Shown piece by piece: positions 13,421-22,554 of a DNA stretch of 32,320 bases. The translations under genes and the position numbers were made by a program. Location of the stretch: positions 1-32,320 of the forward strand of contig JAFAXX010000088.1 in the NCBI GenBank assembly GCA_019240655.1, in the 5' to 3' direction. Source of the stretch: Solirubrobacterales bacterium (GTDB lineage Bacteria > Actinomycetota > Thermoleophilia > Solirubrobacterales > Solirubrobacteraceae). Within the stretch, counting starts at the first letter, position 1. Every line of letters starts with the position of its first letter. The notes under the pieces are model-generated. The model searched no databases and was not told the origin of the DNA. It saw nothing but the letters and a program-made list of their open reading frames with translations.

Positions 13421-14409
13421 GCGACGCCGGGACCGCGGCGGGGAGGACGATCGGCAGCGGCGCCGGCCGCGTCAAGCGTGCCTGGGGGCGCTCGATCCGC
13501 GAGCGACGGATGGCCGCGCTGGCCGCGCTCGCGCTGTGCCTGACCCTGTTCCTGCCCTGGTATCAGCAGACGGTCATCTTCCGCAACGGCGCCGACGTGC
13601 TGCGCGCGGCGCCCGTGACGCTCACCGGTTGGGGCGCGTTCTCGTTCGTCGAGGCCGTCCTGCTGGTGCTCGCGGCGGGCGTGCTCGTACTCCTCTTCCA
13701 GCGCGCGGAGGGACGCCGCTTCCGCGTGCCCGGCGGCGACGGCGGTGTGATCCTGGTCGCCGGCTTCCTCGCGGCCGTGCTGATCATGTGGCGGATCATC
13801 GAGAACCAGGGGACGAGCGGGCACGGACCGTACGCCACGGCGGACAGTGTGCAGTGGGGCATCTTCGTCGCGCTGGCCGTCTCGCTGGTGCTGGCCTACG
13901 CCGGCTCGCGCATCCGAGCCGCGGCTGAACCGGAGCCTCCCCCGCGCGAGGACGGGGAGGCGCCGTTCTGGGGCCCTTCGCCGTCTCCGGGGCCGGGCGC
14001 GGGCGCCGCCGGGGCCGCGCGCGCCGGGGCCGCCGCGCGCGCCGGGTCCGCGGCCGGAGCGACTCGCGCCTCCGGGCGCACCGCCCGAGCCGCGGAGGGC
14101 GCCCCCCGGGGCGGGGCGGTCGAGCCCGGGGCCACCCGGGTCTCGGGGTCCGCCCGGCCCGCGGCCGGCCAGGGCGGCCCCGCGGCCGGCGAGGGCGGTC
14201 CGCCGGCCGGCGAGAGCGGCCCCGCGGCCGGCGAGGATGCGGCGACGCGGGTGTCCGGGCGCGAGCGTGACGCGCGGCCATTCGGACCTGCGGTGGTGCC
14301 GGAGGATCCCCCGGTGATGCGGCTCCCGCCCCGCGCCGATGCTCCGCCCAAGGGGACAGAGGACCCGCTGACGTTGCCGCTCGACCGCCACGGCGACGCC
14401 GACCGCTGA
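13417..14409 (+). CDS. Four-helix membrane protein with long disordered Ala/Gly/Pro tail
   Basis: A 330-residue protein, family not recognised. After an Arg-rich N-terminus, four membrane helices are evident: about 32-50 (MAALAALALCLTLFLPW), 76-93 (FSFVEAVLLVLAAGVLVLLF), 112-126 (GGVILVAGFLAAVLIMW) and 146-164 (WGIFVALAVSLVLAYAG). The first loop WYQQTVIFRNGADVLRAAPVTLTGW should be outside. This resembles small actinobacterial membrane proteins with a helix-ending LPWY motif. Residues 170-330 are a low-complexity cytoplasmic tail, with 7-residue repeats (AAGEGGP type) and three copies of an ATR(V/A)SG motif (GATRASG, GATRVSG, AATRVSG). The repeated Thr next to Arg could be kinase sites. Start ATG overlaps the stop of a short leader frame. 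Confidence 0.72.
   Translation: MSDAGTAAGRTIGSGAGRVKRAWGRSIRERRMAALAALALCLTLFLPWYQQTVIFRNGADVLRAAPVTLTGWGAFSFVEAVLLVLAAGVLVLLFQRAEGRRFRVPGGDGGVILVAGFLAAVLIMWRIIENQGTSGHGPYATADSVQWGIFVALAVSLVLAYAGSRIRAAAEPEPPPREDGEAPFWGPSPSPGPGAGAAGAARAGAAARAGSAAGATRASGRTARAAEGAPRGGAVEPGATRVSGSARPAAGQGGPAAGEGGPPAGESGPAAGEDAATRVSGRERDARPFGPAVVPEDPPVMRLPPRADAPPKGTEDPLTLPLDRHGDADR
14161..14241 (+). repeat. 21-bp in-frame tandem repeat
   Basis: Three full copies (14161-14181, 14182-14202, 14203-14223) plus a partial fourth (14224-14241) of a 21-bp unit encoding (A/P)AG(Q/E)xGP. Lies inside the disordered tail of the membrane protein; likely length-variable between strains. Confidence 0.85.
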
Positions 14410-14432
14410 CGAGCCACACGTCCGGGCGCCCC

Positions 14433-14438
14433 TATATT
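14433..14438 (+). promoter_or_regulatory. Putative -10 box (TATATT) of the MoxR gene
   Basis: TATATT, an AT-rich patch in GC-rich surroundings, ends 9 bases before the ATG at 14448; no Shine-Dalgarno between. A near-leaderless promoter for the MoxR-VWA pair is likely. -35 not recognised. Confidence 0.45.
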
Positions 14439-14447
14439 TGGCGTCGG

Positions 14448-15341
<894 letters not shown>

Positions 15342-15432
15342 CAGCCCGGGGTACGCCCGCGTCCCCGCGCACGGCCCGAGTGGCTTCGACAGCCAACTGC
15401 TCAGCTTCGGCGAGGACCTCCGGGAGGAGGGC

Positions 15433-16743
15433 GTGGCGGTCGGGACCTCGGAGATCCTCGACGCCTTCCGCGCGCTCGAGGAGGTGGACTGGAGCGTGCG
15501 CGAGGACTTCAGGGAAGCGCTCGCCGCAACCCTGGCCAAGTCGCCCGAGGACCGGCGGGTGTTCGAGCTCGTCTTCGACCGCTTCTTCTTCCGCGCCGCC
15601 GAGGCCGAGGCGGCCCGCCGGCAGATCACCGAGGCCGCCGGCCAGGAGGGCGGCGAGCGCGAGGGCGACAGCGAGATCAATCTCGACACGCTTCGTCAGC
15701 AGATCGCCGCGGCGCTGCGCGACGGCTCGGACGCCGCCCTGCGCGATCTCGCGCGGCTGGCCATCGCCGCGTTCGGCCGCGGCGACGGCTCCGGTGTGCT
15801 CGGCGTCGACGTGCAGCGGATCCGGCGCGCCCTTGGCCTGCGGGCGGAGCCGCAGCCCGAGCTGCCCGAGGGCGATCCGCGCCGCCACGGGCTTCCGCGT
15901 GAGCAGCTGCGGCGCTTCGAGCAGCATTTGCGCCGCGAGCTCGAGCGCGACCTGATCGAGCGCACCGCGAGCCTGCCGCCCAAGCGCCCACTGAACGAGC
16001 TCGACCGGGCTCTGCCCACCGGCCCGATCCAGGACCTGGCCGCAGTTCACCGGGTGGTGGCGCAGCTCAAGCGGCGGCTGGCCACCCAGGGCCACGAGCT
16101 CAAGGGCCGAAAGCGACATGCCCACGTCGACGTACGACGAACGATGCGCGCCTCGCTCGAGACCGGCGGGGTCCCGATCACGCTCAAGTACCGCCCGCAA
16201 CGGCCGCGGCGCCCGGAGATCTTTGTGCTCTGCGACGTCTCGACGAGCGTCACCAGCGCGTCGACGTTCTTCCTGTCGGTACTCCATGCTCTGCACGACG
16301 CGTTCCGCAAGCTGCGCTCGTTCGTGTTCATCGAGCGGATCTCGGAGGTGACCGAGGTGTTCGAGCGCGAACGCGACTTCCGCGCCGCCAGCGAGGCGGT
16401 CTCCAAGGACGCCGGCGTGGCCGATATCTCCGGCTACACCGACTACGGGCGGGTGTGGGAGGAGTTCCTCGCCATGGTCGAGGACGAGCTCCACCCGCGG
16501 GCCACGGTGATCGTCCTCGGCGACGCGCGGACCAACGGCCGGCCGCCGCGCGACGACGTGTTCGCCGCAATCACCGCCCACGCCGGCCGCACCTTCTGGC
16601 TGAACCCCGAGCCGCGGCTCTACTGGAATTACGGCGACAGCGTGATCTCCGCCTACGAGCGACACTGCACGGCATTCGAGTGCTGGCGCACCGACCAGCT
16701 CGAGGAGTTCGTCAAGGCGCTCACGCGGCCTGTTGCGATGTAG
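15433..16743 (+). CDS. VWA (CoxE-like) domain protein, start uncertain
   Basis: At least 436 residues from the GTG at 15433. The N-terminal half is helical and charged. The VWA domain begins near residue 262 with the metal-ion-dependent adhesion site DVSTS (Asp268, Ser270, Ser272), followed by Thr336 in SGYTDYGR and Asp364 in VIVLGDARTN, so the MIDAS is complete. The end YWNYGDSVISAYERHCTAFECW is typical of CoxE-like proteins. The GTG has a strong GGGAGG 5 bases upstream. However, in-frame codons before it (15397-15432: LLSFGEDLREEG) look like the conserved first helix of the family, while the only upstream starts would be CTG (15397) or ATC (15325, with GAGGG 6 bases ahead, inside the MoxR gene end). 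The true N-terminus may be non-canonical. Partner of the MoxR ATPase. Confidence 0.88.
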   Translation: MAVGTSEILDAFRALEEVDWSVREDFREALAATLAKSPEDRRVFELVFDRFFFRAAEAEAARRQITEAAGQEGGEREGDSEINLDTLRQQIAAALRDGSDAALRDLARLAIAAFGRGDGSGVLGVDVQRIRRALGLRAEPQPELPEGDPRRHGLPREQLRRFEQHLRRELERDLIERTASLPPKRPLNELDRALPTGPIQDLAAVHRVVAQLKRRLATQGHELKGRKRHAHVDVRRTMRASLETGGVPITLKYRPQRPRRPEIFVLCDVSTSVTSASTFFLSVLHALHDAFRKLRSFVFIERISEVTEVFERERDFRAASEAVSKDAGVADISGYTDYGRVWEEFLAMVEDELHPRATVIVLGDARTNGRPPRDDVFAAITAHAGRTFWLNPEPRLYWNYGDSVISAYERHCTAFECWRTDQLEEFVKALTRPVAM

Positions 16744-16841
16744 ATCTTTCTTGCCCGCGCGCGGTGCGGCCGGAACGATCCACCTCCGGGTCCAGCGAGC
16801 GGCGGCGGAGCACGAGACGCCCGAGAGAAGGCGCGGAGCAC

Positions 16842-16870
16842 TTGCACCCGACAGGCCCCGGGTATAGGTT
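16842..16870 (+). promoter_or_regulatory. Putative promoter of the phosphoketolase-ACC-FHA operon
   Basis: TTGCAC (16842-16847), 17 bp, TAGGTT (16865-16870; the overlapping TATAGG at 16863 would give 15 bp). This leaves a leader of roughly 35 bases carrying AGGAGG 5 bases before the TTG start. It is the only clear promoter I see for seven coupled genes. Confidence 0.5.
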
Positions 16871-16910
16871 CACCCGGGCAGGGGAACCGGAGAGCAATTA
16901 GGAGGGGCAA

Positions 16911-19334
16911 TTGTCAACCGAAGCGCCAGCGGCGACTACTCACGGCCTCGCGCTGTACCGTCGCGCCACCAACTACATCGCCGCGGCGATGATTTACCTC
17001 CAGGACAACCATATGCTGGAGGAGCCACTGAAGCCCGAGCACATCAAACCGCGGCTGCTTGGGCATTGGGGAACCGTGCCCGGCATCAACCTGGTCTACG
17101 CGGGCCTCAACCGTCTGATTCTCGCCACCGATGCGAGCGTGCTGCTCATCACGGGACCCGGCCATGGCGCTCCGGCCAACCTGGCCAACCTGTGGATCGA
17201 CGGGTGCCTTGAGGACGTGCGTCCCGATCTTTCGAGAGACCGGGCCGGCCTCGGTCACCTGGTCCGCAGCTTTTCATGGCCGGGCGGCTTTCCGAGCCAC
17301 CTCGCGCCGATGGTTCCCGGCACGATCCACGAGGGTGGCGAGCTCGGATACGCGCTGGCGACCGCATTCGGCGCCGCGCTCGACAACCCCGACCTAATCG
17401 TCGCCTGCATCGTGGGCGACGGCGAAGCGGAAACAGGTCCGACCGCCGGCGCCTGGCACTCCAATAAGTTCCTCGATCCCGCCACTGGTGGCGCGGTCTT
17501 GCCGATTCTGCACGTGAACGGCTACAAGATCGCCAATCCCACGATCTACGGGACGATGAGCGACGAGGAGCTGACCAAGCTTTTCGAGGGCTTTGGCTGG
17601 CATCCGATGATCGTCCAGGGCGACGACCTCGACGCCGCGCTGGCGAGCGCGCTCGACGCGGCCTACGGCGAGATCTGCGCGCTGCAGTCGGCCGCCCGCG
17701 ACGGCAACCGGCCGGCGCGGCCGCGCTGGCCGATGCTCGTGCTGCGCTCGCCGAAGGGCTGGACCGGGATCCGCGAGCTCGACGGCGTCCGGGTCGAGGG
17801 CACTTCGAAGGCGCATCAGGTCCCCGCGATGCAGGCGCGCACCAATCCGGAGCATCTCCGCGCGCTCGAGCAGTGGCTGCGCTCGTACCGTCCCGAGGAG
17901 CTGCTCGACGAGCGCGGCGGCCCGAGCGAGGCGATCCGTGCCATGTGCCCGACGGGTGAGAGGCGGATGGGCGCGAACCCGCACGTCAACGGCGGTCGCA
18001 TGCGGGTCCCGCTGCGGCTTCCGGAGCTGTCGGCTCATGTGGTCGAGGTGACAGCGCCGGGCGCGGTGAGCGACAGCGCGCTTGGCACCCTGGGCAAGTA
18101 CCTGGCCGACGTCCTACATCTCAACCGCGAGCATCGCAACTTTCGCATCATGTGCCCTGACGAGGTCGCGTCCAACCGGCTGGGCGCGGTGTTTGAGGCC
18201 TCGGGGCACACGTACGAGTGGCCCGTTGATCGGGAGCTGAGCCCCGACTACGCGCCCGACGGACGCATCATGGAGGTCCTCTCCGAGCACAACTGCCAGG
18301 GGTGGCTGCAGGGGTACGTGCTCACCGGACGCCACGGGATCTTCCCGTGCTACGAGGCTTTCATCCCGATCGTCGACGGGATGGTCAACCAGTACAGCAA
18401 GTTCCTCAAGATGTCACGCGAGGAGGCCAAGTGGCGTGAGCCGGTCTCATCGCTGAATTATCTGCTGACGTCGGTGGGCTGGCGCCAGGATCACAACGGC
18501 TACTCACATCAGATGCCCGGCTTCATCAACTCGATGCTGAACCGGCGAGAGGACACGGCGCGGGTCTACCTGCCGCCGGACACGAATACGCTGCTGGCCA
18601 CCATGGCGGCGTGCCTCGAGGCCAAGGGCCAGATCAATCTGGTGATCGCCTCCAAGCATCCGCTGCCGACCTGGCTGACGATGGAGGACGCGGTCGAGCA
18701 CGTACGCCGGGGCGCCTCGCGCTGGGCCTGGGCATCCAGCGACCACGACGCGCCCCCCGATGTCGTGCTGGCCGCATGCGGAACGATCCCGACGATCGAG
18801 CTACTCGCCGCGACCAGCCTGCTGCGGCAAGAGGTCCCCGAACTGCGGGTGCGCTTCGTCAACGTGACCAACCTCTTCTCGCTCGCCCGCGCCGAAGCTC
18901 ATCGGGACGGCATGTCCGAGGACGCCTTCCGCGAGGTGTTCACCGACGACAAGCCGGTGATCTTCAACTTCCACGGCTACCCCTCGGCGGTTCATCAGTT
19001 GATCCACCGGCGCCCACGTCAGGAGCGCTTCCACGTCCGCGGGTACGCGGAGGAGGGCACCACGACGACGCCCTTCGACCTGCTGGCGATGAATGGCGTG
19101 GATCGCTTCCAGCTCGCGATCGACGCGCTCAGTCGTGCTGACGTCAGCGTCGCCGAAATGGTGACCGGCATGTCCGGGGCGTTCGCCGTCCGCACGGTTC
19201 CCGGTGCGCGCGAGGCTATCGATCGGTTCAACGAGCGGCGCACCGAGCTCCGCCGCCTGGTGCGCGAACAGGGCGACGACCCGCCTGAGATCAAGAGCTG
19301 GGTGTGGACGAGCGGCGAGTCGGTGCCGGCATGA
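16911..19334 (+). CDS. xfp: Phosphoketolase (xylulose-5-P / fructose-6-P)
   Basis: Thiamine-diphosphate enzyme that splits xylulose 5-phosphate (and often fructose 6-phosphate) with phosphate to acetyl-phosphate plus glyceraldehyde 3-phosphate (or erythrose 4-phosphate). Length of 807 residues is normal. Both family signatures are intact: EGGELGYALA (141-150) and GDGEAETGPTAGAWHSNKF (169-187). GPGHGAP (82-88) near the N-terminus and the C-terminal segments HRPRQERFHVRGYAEEGTTTTPFD (in two parts) and NGVDRFQLAIDAL are also present. The start is TTG, decided by AGGAGG 5 bases ahead and the perfect length. It heads an operon in which acetyl-CoA carboxylase genes follow; no acetate kinase or phosphotransacetylase gene is adjacent, so how acetyl-P reaches acetyl-CoA is not shown here. 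Confidence 0.96.
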   Translation: MSTEAPAATTHGLALYRRATNYIAAAMIYLQDNHMLEEPLKPEHIKPRLLGHWGTVPGINLVYAGLNRLILATDASVLLITGPGHGAPANLANLWIDGCLEDVRPDLSRDRAGLGHLVRSFSWPGGFPSHLAPMVPGTIHEGGELGYALATAFGAALDNPDLIVACIVGDGEAETGPTAGAWHSNKFLDPATGGAVLPILHVNGYKIANPTIYGTMSDEELTKLFEGFGWHPMIVQGDDLDAALASALDAAYGEICALQSAARDGNRPARPRWPMLVLRSPKGWTGIRELDGVRVEGTSKAHQVPAMQARTNPEHLRALEQWLRSYRPEELLDERGGPSEAIRAMCPTGERRMGANPHVNGGRMRVPLRLPELSAHVVEVTAPGAVSDSALGTLGKYLADVLHLNREHRNFRIMCPDEVASNRLGAVFEASGHTYEWPVDRELSPDYAPDGRIMEVLSEHNCQGWLQGYVLTGRHGIFPCYEAFIPIVDGMVNQYSKFLKMSREEAKWREPVSSLNYLLTSVGWRQDHNGYSHQMPGFINSMLNRREDTARVYLPPDTNTLLATMAACLEAKGQINLVIASKHPLPTWLTMEDAVEHVRRGASRWAWASSDHDAPPDVVLAACGTIPTIELLAATSLLRQEVPELRVRFVNVTNLFSLARAEAHRDGMSEDAFREVFTDDKPVIFNFHGYPSAVHQLIHRRPRQERFHVRGYAEEGTTTTPFDLLAMNGVDRFQLAIDALSRADVSVAEMVTGMSGAFAVRTVPGAREAIDRFNERRTELRRLVREQGDDPPEIKSWVWTSGESVPA

Positions 19335-20251
19335 GCGACATGCGGATGTCCTCCACGGTCGCCGACGCGCGCAACCGGGCTCGCCGCCTGTTCGACGGCG
19401 CGGAGTTCGACGAGAGCCTCGAGGTGGCCGAGCGGGGGCTGGCCGAGGCGCCCGACGACGTCGAGCTGCTCGTGCTGGCCGGGCGCGCCGGCGTCGAGGC
19501 CGGCGCGCCCGCCGCCGTCGATCACCTGCGACGCGCCACCGAGCTCGCGCCTGACGACGCCGGCGCCTGGCACCACCTCGGAGAGGCGCTCGCCGCGGAG
19601 GGCCGGATGGAGGAGGCGGATCAGGCGTTCCGGCGGACGGTCGAGCTCGATCCCGAAGACCAAGTTGCGCTCACCCACCTGGGACACACCGCGCTCGCCA
19701 CCGGCCGCAACGAGGAGGGGGTCGGCTATCTGGCCCGCGCCGCCGACATCGCCCACGCGTTCTCGACGGCCTCGGTCAGCCTGGTGGACATGTACCGCTC
19801 GTTCGGGCAGTACGGCGAGGCACTCGAGCATGCCCGGAGGGTCGCGCACGCGACCGCAGATGACCCACTGGGGTGGCTCGACGTGGCCGAGCTGAGCCTT
19901 CAGGTGGGCCGGCTGGACGAATCGCGCACCACGTTCGACCGGCTGCGCGAGCTCGACGACGTGCCCGGCCACGAAGCTTATCCCCTGCACGGCATGCTGC
20001 TCGTCGAGATCCGCCGCCAGCGTTGGGACGCCGCGGAGGATCTGGCGGGGCAGGCGTTGACGATCGACCCGCACGGGTTGGGCACCGACGTGGCCGCGTT
20101 CACCCGCGCCCAGCACGGAGAGGCGCCGGAGGGCGCGGAGCCGCCGCCGACACAGGTGGAGGTCGAGCAGGCACTGTTCAGTTCGCTGGCGGACTATCGG
20201 CGGGTGCTCGCCGACAGTCGCCGGCTTGGCGCGGGAGACATCGTTGGCTGA
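19331..20251 (+). CDS. TPR-repeat protein
   Basis: A 306-residue soluble protein built of tetratricopeptide-like helical repeats. Clear units lie at about 28-41, 45-73 (LLVLAGRAGVEAGAPAAVDHL), 74-107 (DDAGAWHHLGEALAAEGRME then EADQAFRRTVELDPE), 108-140 and 145-175 (VSLVDMYRSFGQYGEALEHA), and a later pair around 180-245. The C-terminal 35 residues (EVEQALFSSLADYRRVLADSR) form a separate helix. No catalytic motif; likely a scaffold. The start ATG overlaps the phosphoketolase stop as ATGA, and its end overlaps the AccDA start by 8 bp. It is therefore made in step with both enzymes and could hold them together; that is inference. Confidence 0.88.
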   Translation: MSDMRMSSTVADARNRARRLFDGAEFDESLEVAERGLAEAPDDVELLVLAGRAGVEAGAPAAVDHLRRATELAPDDAGAWHHLGEALAAEGRMEEADQAFRRTVELDPEDQVALTHLGHTALATGRNEEGVGYLARAADIAHAFSTASVSLVDMYRSFGQYGEALEHARRVAHATADDPLGWLDVAELSLQVGRLDESRTTFDRLRELDDVPGHEAYPLHGMLLVEIRRQRWDAAEDLAGQALTIDPHGLGTDVAAFTRAQHGEAPEGAEPPPTQVEVEQALFSSLADYRRVLADSRRLGAGDIVG

Positions 20252-21983
20252 TCTTGCAACAACCGCGACCCGGGCGGTCTCCACCGAGTGGTTCCGCTGC
20301 CCGGCGTGTCAGGCGTTCGTCTATCACAAGCGGCTGAAGCGCAATCTCGGCGTTTGCCCGGAGTGCAACCATCACTTCCGGCTGAAGCTGAGCGAGCGGC
20401 TCGCGCAGCTGCTCGACACCGACAGCTTCGAGGAGCGCAGCGGCGACCTGGAGCCGCTCGATGCACTCTCGTTCGTCGACTCCAAGCCGTACACCGACCG
20501 CATCCGCGACGCCCAGCGCAAGACCGGCCTGAGGGCGGGCGCGGTATACGGCACGGGCACGATCGACAGCCTGCCCGTAGTCGTTGCGGCAATCGACTTC
20601 GCGTTCATCGGCGGCAGCATGAGCGGCGCCGTCGGCGAGGCGATCACCCGCGCGGCGGAGCTCGCGCTCGAAACCCGAACGCCGCTGCTGGTGATCTCCG
20701 CCTCGGGCGGGGCCCGCATGCAGGAGGGCTGCATCTCGCTGATGCAGATGGCGAAGACGACTCAGGCGGTGGCCCGCTTGGCCGAGGAGGGGGTGCTGTT
20801 CATGTCGCTGCTCACCGATCCCACGTACGGAGGGGTGAGCGCGTCCTACGCGACGCTCGGCGACGTGCTGATCAGCGAGCCGGGCGCCCACATCGGCTTC
20901 GCCGGGCCAACGGTGATCGAGCAGACAATTCGCGAGCAGCTGCCCGATGGCTTCCAGACGGCCGAGTTCCTGCTCGAGCACGGCATGCTCGACATCGTCG
21001 AGCCACGCGAGAACTTGCGGAGAACGATCCGCAACCTGCTTGACCTGCACGCCGCCGCCGAGGCGGCGCGTCAAAACCGCGATGGCGGCACGGCGGCGCA
21101 GCTGCCGAGCCCGGAGGGGGCGGCGCCGGTGACCGATCCCGCTCAGATCACGGTGCGGGAGCCCTGGGAAGTCGTGCAGCTCGCCCGGCACATCGATCGC
21201 CCCAGGATGCTCGATCTGGTCGGCTTCACCTTCGACGAGTTTCACGAGCTTCGCGGTGACCGGCTGTTCGGCGAGGACGCAGCGATCGTCGGCGGCCTCG
21301 CGCGGCTCGGCGAGCTGACCGTGATGGTGCTCGGCCAGCAGAAGGGTCACACCACCAGCGAGCTGATGGAGCACAACTTCGGGATGCCGGAGCCCGAGGG
21401 CTACCGCAAGGGCATGCGCCTGATGCGCTACGCCGCCCGGTTCAAGCTGCCGCTGGTCACATTGGTCGACACGCCCGGAGCCTACCCGGGCCTCGGCGCC
21501 GAGCAGCGGGGCCAGTCGGTCGCGATCTCCGAGTCGATCATGCTGATGTCCCGCCTGCCGGTCCCCATCGTCACCGTGGTTACCGGGGAGGGCGGTAGCG
21601 GGGGCGCGCTGGCCCTGGCCACCAGCGACCGCGTGCTGATGATGGAGAACGCCTATTACTCCGTGATCAGCCCGGAGGGCTGCTCGACGATCTTATTCAA
21701 AGACGCGAGCGCGGCGCCGCGCGCCGCGAAGGTGCTGCGGATCACCAGTCCCGAGCTGCTTGCGCTCGGCGTCATGGACGCGATCGTTCCTGAGCCGCCA
21801 GAGGGCGCGCAGACCGATCCGGCCGCATCCGGGGCAAACCTGCGGGCGGCGATCATCGCGAGCCTCGCCAGGCTGCTGCAGCTGCATAGGGAGGAACTCC
21901 TGGCCCAGCGGTACGAGCGCTTTCGCAAGTTCGGTGCGCCGGGACTGCAACCGGTACTTCCGCCGATCACAGGGGAGACATGA
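20244..21983 (+). CDS. accDA: Acetyl-CoA carboxylase carboxyltransferase, fused beta-alpha subunits
   Basis: Transfers CO2 from carboxybiotin to acetyl-CoA to give malonyl-CoA. The 579-residue chain joins an AccD-like half (about 1-285) and an AccA-like half (about 295-579). AccD part: four-cysteine zinc ribbon Cys19-Cys22/Cys38-Cys41 (FRCPACQAFVYHK, GVCPEC), then the crotonase-type core ISASGGARMQEGCISLMQMAKT. AccA part: FDEFHELRGDRLFGED, LVTLVDTPGAYPGLGAEQRGQ and GEGGSGGALALATSDRVLMM. Start TTG at 20244 is preferred over the TTG 18 bases upstream because GGGAG lies 6 bases before it. It is followed by accB (ATGA overlap) and accC, so a complete four-function ACC is encoded together, unlike the AccA3-AccD type usual in mycobacteria and Streptomyces. 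Confidence 0.95.
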   Translation: MADLATTATRAVSTEWFRCPACQAFVYHKRLKRNLGVCPECNHHFRLKLSERLAQLLDTDSFEERSGDLEPLDALSFVDSKPYTDRIRDAQRKTGLRAGAVYGTGTIDSLPVVVAAIDFAFIGGSMSGAVGEAITRAAELALETRTPLLVISASGGARMQEGCISLMQMAKTTQAVARLAEEGVLFMSLLTDPTYGGVSASYATLGDVLISEPGAHIGFAGPTVIEQTIREQLPDGFQTAEFLLEHGMLDIVEPRENLRRTIRNLLDLHAAAEAARQNRDGGTAAQLPSPEGAAPVTDPAQITVREPWEVVQLARHIDRPRMLDLVGFTFDEFHELRGDRLFGEDAAIVGGLARLGELTVMVLGQQKGHTTSELMEHNFGMPEPEGYRKGMRLMRYAARFKLPLVTLVDTPGAYPGLGAEQRGQSVAISESIMLMSRLPVPIVTVVTGEGGSGGALALATSDRVLMMENAYYSVISPEGCSTILFKDASAAPRAAKVLRITSPELLALGVMDAIVPEPPEGAQTDPAASGANLRAAIIASLARLLQLHREELLAQRYERFRKFGAPGLQPVLPPITGET

Positions 21984-22540
21984 GCGAGCACGCACAAATA
22001 CACAGCGGTCCCGACCGCGAGATGATCGAGTCGGTCTGGGCCGAGGCCCGCGACCTGATCAAGCGGCTGGAGGGCAGCAGCGTCCAGCGCCTGTCGGTGG
22101 CGGCGGGCGAGTACAAGATCGAGATCGAGCGGGGCGCTCCCGCCGTCGTGGCCGCCGCGGCGGTCGATAGCCGCGCCGCCTCACCGATCCCGAGCGGCGT
22201 GCCGGTCGCCGGGGGCGCGGGTCCCGGCCTGGGCGTGGGCCCTGGCGCGCGCATGGCCTCGGGCGTGTTCACGCTCGAGCAGGGCATGGACAACCGCACC
22301 CCGGTGCTCGCGCCGCTCGTCGGCACGTTCTATCGCGCGTCGCAGCCGGGTGCGAAGGCGTTCGTCGAGGTCGGAGACACCGTCGAGGCGGGGCAGACGG
22401 TGTGCATCGTCGAGGCGATGAAGATGATGAACGAGGTCGTGGCCGGCGAGTCCGGCAAGGTGGTGGAGATCGCGGCCGAGAACGGCGAATGGGTCGAGTT
22501 CGAACAGGTGCTCATGTACCTCGAGCCGCCCGAGGCCTGA
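21980..22540 (+). CDS. accB: Biotin carboxyl carrier protein of acetyl-CoA carboxylase
   Basis: A 186-residue BCCP. An N-terminal helix and beta region (residues 15-52, SSVQRLSVAAGEYKIEIERG) is followed by a Pro/Gly/Ala linker (about 53-95, SPIPSGVPVAGGAGPGLGVG) and the biotinyl domain. This has the entry APLVGTFYRASQPG, the 'thumb' region AFVEVGDTVEAGQT, and the biotinylated lysine Lys148 in VEAMKMMNEV. The N-terminal LIKRL..SVQRLSVAAGEYKIEIE motif is the usual AccB one (compare ELSEFE..GE in E. coli-type). ATGA overlap with accDA; GGGGAG precedes the start. It carries carboxybiotin between AccC and AccDA. Confidence 0.96.
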   Translation: MSEHAQIHSGPDREMIESVWAEARDLIKRLEGSSVQRLSVAAGEYKIEIERGAPAVVAAAAVDSRAASPIPSGVPVAGGAGPGLGVGPGARMASGVFTLEQGMDNRTPVLAPLVGTFYRASQPGAKAFVEVGDTVEAGQTVCIVEAMKMMNEVVAGESGKVVEIAAENGEWVEFEQVLMYLEPPEA

Positions 22541-22554
22541 CCGGGAGGCCTCCG

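Noticed and set aside
14161..14241. CRISPR-like tandem repeat
   Set aside because: Units are contiguous 21-bp coding repeats without spacers, in frame with the membrane-protein tail.
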